Below, one piece after another: positions 59,431 through 64,000 of a stretch of 64,000 bases of DNA (positions are counted from its first letter, which is position 1; each line of letters starts with the position of its first letter). Origin of the DNA: Acidimicrobiales bacterium (lineage in GTDB: Bacteria; Actinomycetota; Acidimicrobiia; Acidimicrobiales; SHLQ01); NCBI GenBank assembly GCA_020629635.1, contig JAHDCX010000005.1:64721-128720 (forward strand), written 5' to 3'. The notes beneath the pieces were generated by a model. The model did no database searches. It was given only the letters and a program-made list of their open reading frames with translations, and was not told the DNA's origin. The position numbers and the translations under genes were made by a program.

Positions 59431-60090
59431 ATGAATGCGGTATCTATCGACACTCGTCCCATCACCGTCAGCGTGGTCAACGACTACGAGCTCGTCGTAC
59501 GAGGAGTCGAGGCGATGCTCGCCGGCTTCGATCAGCGAGTCGTCGTGGTCGACACGAGCGCAGGTGGTGTTCCAGACGCCGACGTCGACGTTGCCCTGTT
59601 CGACACGACTGGTGCACGTGACATTTCGCTGCGTCTGCGCGAGGTCCTCGACAGCGGCTCGACACGGCGGCTGCTCCTGTATTCGTGGGACCCCGCTCGA
59701 GCATGGGCCTCTGCCCCAGCCGATGATCGAATCGTTGGCTTTCTCTCGAAGACTGCACCTGCGGCCGAAGTCGTCGACGCCATCGAGAGTGCAGCAACAT
59801 CATCGCCTCGCACCGCTCCCCCGAAGATCACGACTCAACACCGAGGGTGGATCGAACCGCTGTCTGCACGCGAGTCCGATGTCGCGATTCTGTTGTCCGA
59901 AGGACTGACGAATCGCGAAATTGCCGATGAGCTGGGACTGTCGATCGAGACCGTCAAGACGTATACCCAGCGCCTCTTCGACAAACTCGGGGCACGAAAT
60001 CGCACCCACGCTGCGGCGAGGATCGTGCACATGGGTCTGTCCGATGGGTCGGGCCGGCTCTTGAGACAGGCAATACCGGTAGCTGGCTGA
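59431..60090 (+). CDS. LuxR/NarL-family response-regulator-like protein (atypical receiver)
   Basis: 219 residues. The N-terminal receiver-like domain starts VSVVNDYELVVRGVEAML: the first of the two usual acidic residues is Asn. Phosphoacceptor-like Asp lies in DVALFDTTG, and Lys in GFLSKTAP. The C-terminal HTH is typical (LSARESDVAILLSEGLTNRE, then SIETVKTYTQRLFDKLGARN). The signal may not be classical phosphorylation. Convergent with a paralogue at 60092, separated by one base. Confidence 0.87.
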   Translation: MNAVSIDTRPITVSVVNDYELVVRGVEAMLAGFDQRVVVVDTSAGGVPDADVDVALFDTTGARDISLRLREVLDSGSTRRLLLYSWDPARAWASAPADDRIVGFLSKTAPAAEVVDAIESAATSSPRTAPPKITTQHRGWIEPLSARESDVAILLSEGLTNREIADELGLSIETVKTYTQRLFDKLGARNRTHAAARIVHMGLSDGSGRLLRQAIPVAG

Positions 60091-60091
60091 T

Positions 60092-60760
60092 TCAATCGGA
60101 CGCATCGACCGACCGTCTGAGGTCAGTGACATTGTCTTTGCGGGCGATTCCGAGCTCGACGGCGCGCATGACGGCTTGCGCCCTCGAGTGCACACCGAGC
60201 TTTCGGTAGACCCGTTTCAGGTAGGTCTTCACGGTCGACTCGGCCAAGAACATTGCGTGGCCGATCTCGTAGTTGCTGAGACCTCGTGCGACGTGAACGA
60301 GCAGCTCAGACTCCCGTTCGGTGAGCGCAACATCGGCAACGTCGCCACCTTCGTGCAACAACGTTGCATCACCGAAGTCGTGCACGACACATTCTCCCGC
60401 GGCGATCCGTACGAGAGCGTCGGCGATGTCTTGCGCCGGTGCCGCTTTCGACAGAATGCCGTCGGCGCCTGTCTTGACGATCTCGACGGCCATCGACGTC
60501 GAGATCTGCCAGGTGTACAACGCGACGTGATTGCAGGTCCCGAGACTCGTGACGTCGCGCAGCCGGTCGAGACCTGCTCGGGGATGCCCGAACGCATCGA
60601 CCAGCGCGACGTCTGCGTGAATCGGTCTCAGTTCACCAGCAATGGTGCCCACGATTCGAATCTGATCGCCGTAAGGACGAAGCATGGCGACGACGCCTTC
60701 GACGATCAGCTCGACGTCGTTCACGACGAGCACATCGATCGGAGGCGAGTTGGGGGCCAC
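60092..60760 (-). CDS. LuxR/NarL-family response-regulator-like protein, paralogue
   Basis: 222 residues from GTG 60760. Receiver-like start VLVVNDVELIVEGVVAML also has Asn-Asp in place of Asp-Asp; Asp in DVALVDAFGHP; Lys in GILSKAAP. HTH: LTERESELLVHVARGLSNYE, then ESTVKTYLKRVYRKLGVHSR. The two proteins align along their length. No kinase gene lies adjacent. Possible heterodimer or independent regulators; targets not known. Confidence 0.87.
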   Translation of the reverse strand: MAPNSPPIDVLVVNDVELIVEGVVAMLRPYGDQIRIVGTIAGELRPIHADVALVDAFGHPRAGLDRLRDVTSLGTCNHVALYTWQISTSMAVEIVKTGADGILSKAAPAQDIADALVRIAAGECVVHDFGDATLLHEGGDVADVALTERESELLVHVARGLSNYEIGHAMFLAESTVKTYLKRVYRKLGVHSRAQAVMRAVELGIARKDNVTDLRRSVDASD

Positions 60761-60809
60761 ACCTCAGCTTCGGGGCCCACCGCCATCCCGTTGTCCCCCG
60801 AATGAGGGA

Positions 60810-62078
60810 TCAATCGTCCGGAGCCGGTGCTGCGTCGAGTAGCCGTTCGACGGCGATGGCGGCGCCCGCAGTGCGAAGCGACACGCGATCGGCAGCCGCG
60901 CGTTCCCACATGAGTTCGTTCGAGCGTCGAACCCGGTCGACAAGTCCCTCGGTCGGGTCGCCTTCGGTTGATTCGCAACGGTTCGCCAGCCACTCGTAGT
61001 ACGAGCCGATGACACCACCAGCATTGGCGGCGATATCAGGGATCGTGGTGATGCCACGCCGATCCAAGACTCGCAGGGCGCGTGCCGTCGCCGGACCGTT
61101 GGCTGCTTCGACAATGAGGTCGGCAGAGACTCGTCGGGCGGTGTCGACGTCGATCGCGCCCTCCAACGCCGCGGGGATCACGATGCGGGCCGCCGTTTCG
61201 GTCAAGACGTCGAACGATGACATCGTCATTCCTTCGTATGCGGTGACACTTCCGGACGCCTGCTTGGCGTCGATGACCGCCTCGATGTCGAGCCCAGAAT
61301 CGTCAGCGACTCCACCTCCCGAATCCGACACGCCCACGATGGGGTGCCCGTCCTCGCTCAGAAGTTCGGCGAGCCGCTGTCCGACGGACCCGAAACCCTG
61401 AATTGCGACGGGTACGGAGGTGTCGAGAGAGAGGTTCTCGCGCGCCACCGCAATGGACTCTCTGACGCCGGCTGCGGTTGCGCCCGAGCGGAGGTCGATC
61501 CCTCCACTTTGGAGCGACTTGCCTGTGGCCACGGCTCGGCCATCCATGCCCTGCAGCTCGCCCCAGGTCTTCGCGAAGCGGTCCATGTCGTGCGCACCGG
61601 TGCCCACGTCGGGGCCCAAAATGTCTGTCGAGGGGCCGACGAAGGCGCCGAAAAGGTGGGCGAGCTGGTCGGCGAGCGCATCTCGAGCCTCGTCATCGAG
61701 CTGACGAGGATCAACGGCCACGCCGCCCTTGGCTCCGCCGTACGGAAGGCCAGCAAGCGCGTTCTTCATCGTCATGACCGATGCGAGGCCAAGTACCTCG
61801 TGGGCCGAGACGCTGGGAGAAAATCGCATCCCACCCTTCCCCGGACCCAAACGACGGTCGTGCTGGCACCGCCAGGCACGCACGATGGTGGGACGGTCCT
61901 CGATGGTCACCCGCGGATGCACTTCGATGGCCCGCTCGGCGTGAAGAAGGTCCTCGATGTCCACAGCCGACATGTCGAGGTGGAGCGCAGCATCGACGAT
62001 CGTCTGTTGTGCAACACCGAGCAAGTCTTCGGTGGTGGCGCCGTGCGCAAACGATGAGGGCGGAAGTAGTGGTGACAT
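60810..62078 (-). CDS. Glutamate/leucine/phenylalanine/valine dehydrogenase family protein (probable GDH)
   Basis: 422 residues from ATG 62078; longer frames upstream run into unrelated sequence. Dimerisation domain with RCQHDRRLGPGKGGMRFSPS and catalytic MTMKNALAGLPYGGAKGGVA, then a Rossmann domain with AIQGFGSVGQRLAELL and ending ANAGGVIGSYYEW. Typical GDH length. Catalyses reversible oxidative deamination of glutamate with NAD(P)+. Next on the same strand is upstream gene 62096 (17 nt apart), whose neighbour across the divergent region is heliorhodopsin. Confidence 0.9.
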   Translation of the reverse strand: MSPLLPPSSFAHGATTEDLLGVAQQTIVDAALHLDMSAVDIEDLLHAERAIEVHPRVTIEDRPTIVRAWRCQHDRRLGPGKGGMRFSPSVSAHEVLGLASVMTMKNALAGLPYGGAKGGVAVDPRQLDDEARDALADQLAHLFGAFVGPSTDILGPDVGTGAHDMDRFAKTWGELQGMDGRAVATGKSLQSGGIDLRSGATAAGVRESIAVARENLSLDTSVPVAIQGFGSVGQRLAELLSEDGHPIVGVSDSGGGVADDSGLDIEAVIDAKQASGSVTAYEGMTMSSFDVLTETAARIVIPAALEGAIDVDTARRVSADLIVEAANGPATARALRVLDRRGITTIPDIAANAGGVIGSYYEWLANRCESTEGDPTEGLVDRVRRSNELMWERAAADRVSLRTAGAAIAVERLLDAAPAPDD

Positions 62079-62095
62079 GACGTGATGAGACGTGC

Positions 62096-62281
62096 TCAGC
62101 GGGTGCCGAACGAGTCTTCGGGCCGACCAGCGTCGATGCGCAGATCCGGGATCCCATCGATGAGCAGGTATGCCGTCCACGCCACGGCGAACGCGATGGC
62201 GCCATAGGCGATCAGCTCGTTGGCCAAGCCGCCCACGAAGAGCGCAAAGAATCCGGTCAGATACAACACGAGTGCTCTCAT
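62096..62281 (-). CDS. Small two-helix membrane protein divergent from heliorhodopsin
   Basis: 61 residues. MRALVLYLTGFFALFVGGLA and LIAYGAIAFAVAWTAYLLID form two helices, followed by PDLRIDAGRPEDSFGTR. No family recognised. Probably cotranscribed with the dehydrogenase. Its start is 141 bp from the heliorhodopsin ATG on the other strand, so they may share regulation. Confidence 0.7.
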   Translation of the reverse strand: MRALVLYLTGFFALFVGGLANELIAYGAIAFAVAWTAYLLIDGIPDLRIDAGRPEDSFGTR

Positions 62282-62326
62282 GGTGTCGCCTTACCCACAC
62301 TGCGTGCAGCCGAAACATCGCCATGT

Positions 62327-62357
62327 GGGTCCGAGAGTGCAGTGCGGGTCCGAGAGT
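62327..62357. repeat. Tandem direct repeat upstream of heliorhodopsin
   Basis: GGGTCCGAGAGT occurs at 62327-62338 and again at 62346-62357, 19 bp apart (about two helical turns). It lies 66 bp before the heliorhodopsin ATG, in the divergent promoter region. A possible activator-binding repeat. Confidence 0.55.
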
Positions 62358-62422
62358 CGGCGGAGACAGCTCCCACGTTCGACCGACGTTTACGTGCCCC
62401 GGCCACTGGGTAGGTCGCCGAC

Positions 62423-63289
62423 ATGACGATGATCTCCCAACCTCCGATTCCCCCGATGGTGACCTACCCGCTCCACAAGGATCCAGGACACGGCGATCAC
62501 CACCACGACCACGTCGACCCCGTGGATGAGGATCCACAGCCGAAGTACCAACAACTCCGGCGTCGCAACGTGCTCTTCGGCACCCTTCACCTGATGTCGG
62601 GCATCGCGATGGTGGCACTCGCCAACGACTTCACCCTTCCGGTTTCGACGACGTATCTCGATGGGATCCCGGGCGGCACGATCGATCCCGCGCGACTTGA
62701 TACCCCCATCGACATCCGCCTCGGTTGGGCGACAGCGGCCTTCCTGTTCATGTCGGCGATCGCCCACTTCGTGATCGCTGCGCCGGGTGTGAACGCCGTC
62801 TACAACCGAGAGCTCGAGCGCGGCCAGAACCGCTTTCGGTGGGTTGAATACTCACTCTCGTCCAGTCACATGATCGTGCTGATTGCCATGCTGACCGGAA
62901 TCTCGGACGCGGCCGCACTACTGGCCATCGCCGGGGCGAACGCCGCAATGATCCTCTTCGGCTGGTTGATGGAAACGACCAACGACGTCCGCGGCGACAC
63001 GACGATCACGTGGACGCCCTTCTGGTTCGGGTGCATCGCTGGCGCCGTGCCGTGGGTGGCGATCGGCATCTATCTGTTTGGGCCAGGATCAGGTGTACCG
63101 AACTTCGTCTACGGGATCTTCTTCTCCCTGTTCGTGTTCTTCAACTGCTTCGCCGTCAACCAAGCGCTCCAGTACTCAAGAGTCGGCAAATGGAAGGACT
63201 ATCTCTTTGGCGAGCGGGTGTACATCACGCTCAGTATCACCGCCAAGAGCATCCTCGCCTGGCAGATCTTCGCCAACACCCTCGTGTGA
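62423..63289 (+). CDS. Heliorhodopsin
   Basis: 288 residues. Seven-helix retinal protein of the heliorhodopsin family. The counterion-region motif RWVEYSLSSSHM places E142. Helix seven carries the retinal-binding Lys275 in TAKSILAWQIFANTLV. Other family features are TWTPFWFGCIAGAVPW and FFNCFAVNQALQYSRVGKW with DYLFGE. The N-terminus is His-rich (PGHGDHHHDHVDP) and lies inside in this inverted family. Heliorhodopsins photocycle slowly without pumping; signalling or enzyme-regulation roles have been proposed, including binding to glutamine synthetase. Here a glutamate dehydrogenase is a divergent neighbour. ATG 62423 follows GGGTAGG by 8 nt. Confidence 0.95.
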   Translation: MTMISQPPIPPMVTYPLHKDPGHGDHHHDHVDPVDEDPQPKYQQLRRRNVLFGTLHLMSGIAMVALANDFTLPVSTTYLDGIPGGTIDPARLDTPIDIRLGWATAAFLFMSAIAHFVIAAPGVNAVYNRELERGQNRFRWVEYSLSSSHMIVLIAMLTGISDAAALLAIAGANAAMILFGWLMETTNDVRGDTTITWTPFWFGCIAGAVPWVAIGIYLFGPGSGVPNFVYGIFFSLFVFFNCFAVNQALQYSRVGKWKDYLFGERVYITLSITAKSILAWQIFANTLV

Positions 63290-63336
63290 TTCGGTGGCGA
63301 ACACCGGCTCCGCCGAGGAACCGCTGCCGCAAAGGG

Positions 63337-64000
63337 TCAGTAGAACCGGCGCGGGTGCTCCACGCTGCGGCGACGTTGCATCAACACGAAGAGGACGACT
63401 CCGGCCACGGCGACGAGCAGCCCGATCAGGAACGGGACTGCACGTTGCAGATAGTCGGGAGCGAGCTGGATCGGCGTGGGTTGCACTTCGCCGGCCCGAA
63501 CAGAAATGCTCAGCGGGGGCGACCCCTCCGACACCAGGTAGGTGTCGCCGAACAAGGTCTTGAACGAGTCGGTCCGCGAGCTGAAGCTGTCGATCAGGTC
63601 GGTGGCCAGTTCTGGTCCGCTGACACCGATCTCACCCTCGGTCCAGGTCAGCAGCAAGCGATCGTTGTTCTCGAGTTCGTAGGCGCTCAGAATCGCGCGG
63701 CCGACGTCCACGTCGAAGCGCAACAGCTCCACACGATCCTCCGATGCGACCGCCAGCGGCTCGTCGGCCAAGAGGTCGAGGTACTGGCCGATGTCTGCGG
63801 TGTCTTCGGCCACGAGGAAAGACGGCTGGTTCGTCGCCATCGCCGTCTGCAAGTCCACGAAGTCGGGTTCGAGTGGCTCGCGAGTGATGCGCTGGAGCGC
63901 AGCAAGCGTTCGAATGGCGAGCGCCACCCGATCGTGGGAGTACGCATCCAGACCAACTCGAAACTCTGGAACGAAGACCTGTGGGTATCGATCGAAGCTC
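63337..64000 (-). CDS. Membrane-anchored extracellular protein, 5' end outside window
   Basis: At least 221 codons, open to the right edge with no stop. The visible part is extracellular: SFDRYPQVFVPEFRVGLDAY, IRTLAALQRITREPLEPDF, RLLLTWTEGEIGVSGPELAT. One C-terminal helix (AVPFLIGLLVAVAGVVLFVL) and a basic tail (MQRRRSVEHPRRFY). The topology (long outside domain, single C-terminal anchor) recalls BcsB-type exopolysaccharide co-subunits, but no signature proves it. Convergent with heliorhodopsin. Confidence 0.65.
   Translation of the reverse strand, partial: SFDRYPQVFVPEFRVGLDAYSHDRVALAIRTLAALQRITREPLEPDFVDLQTAMATNQPSFLVAEDTADIGQYLDLLADEPLAVASEDRVELLRFDVDVGRAILSAYELENNDRLLLTWTEGEIGVSGPELATDLIDSFSSRTDSFKTLFGDTYLVSEGSPPLSISVRAGEVQPTPIQLAPDYLQRAVPFLIGLLVAVAGVVLFVLMQRRRSVEHPRRFY

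Noticed and set aside
62079-62618. 180-codon N-terminal extension of the dehydrogenase frame
   Set aside because: Arg/Ser-rich shadow lying over the divergent promoter and the heliorhodopsin start. The family fold begins at the ATG at 62078.
1-64000. CRISPR arrays, rRNA and tRNA genes
   Set aside because: No regular spacer-repeat arrays and no conserved RNA signatures were noticed on reading the window.

Overview
The window reads as chromosomal DNA of a high-GC actinobacterium. The strong G/C bias at third codon positions, many GTG starts, apparently leaderless genes, SigK/RskA-like and SigB/SigF-like sigma systems, an LAxTG (class E sortase-type) substrate and a heliorhodopsin suggest an aquatic or soil Acidimicrobiia/Ilumatobacter-like bacterium. 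The lineage is an inference from gene content. I saw no rRNA, tRNA, CRISPR array, prophage or insertion sequence.

Layout. 1-4686: the 5' part of a very large secreted surface protein (minus strand, runs off the left edge). 4.9-11 kb: a cation/proton antiporter, then a SigK/anti-SigK pair divergent from a membrane molybdopterin oxidoreductase and a tandem-fasciclin lipoprotein. 11-13 kb: diguanylate cyclase and an MscS-like channel. 13.1-23.4 kb: a stress/signalling island with a NarL-type two-component system, a RimB-like aspartyl protease, a RimK-like ligase carrying a C-terminal RCK domain, CorA, small envelope proteins and Dps. 23.5-34.6 kb: a SigB-type partner-switching module (three phosphatase/kinase components, an antagonist and a sigma factor) followed by small stress-type proteins, baeRF, SRPBCC/DUF1990, MscS and a reduced SpoIIE phosphatase. 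34.7-51 kb: an LAxTG surface protein, an ECF sigma operon, several lipoproteins, a PadR-controlled ABC exporter, a Panacea-domain protein, a SulP/carbonic anhydrase pair and a LuxR-type regulator. 51-64 kb: a second PadR operon, hemerythrin, FNT channel, a cardiolipin-synthase-like enzyme, a third SpoIIE phosphatase, two convergent LuxR regulators, glutamate dehydrogenase, heliorhodopsin and a partial membrane protein.

The most notable structure is regulatory. Seven intergenic 16-bp palindromes of the form TGAC-RYR-NN-YRY-GTCA (family A; 7-2-7 geometry as in NarL-type sites) lie in 13.1-34.6 kb. Six are followed, 23 nt downstream (22 nt at one), by an nAnnnT -10-like hexamer on at least one side, and one is arranged divergently on both sides. 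Several of the genes appear leaderless, with the start codon 6-7 nt after the hexamer. This looks like an activator-dependent regulon that joins the RimB/RimK genes, fasciclin-like, lipoprotein, DUF6458 and LAxTG genes, with the HisKA_3/NarL pair at 14.6-16.5 kb the obvious candidate controller. A second palindrome family, TGKCAG-N4-CTGMCA (family B), has seven members in 37.3-50.8 kb. It precedes a set of lipoproteins, two of which share a module, and two micro-proteins, and lies next to an orphan LuxR-type regulator. Both regulons are inferred from sequence only.
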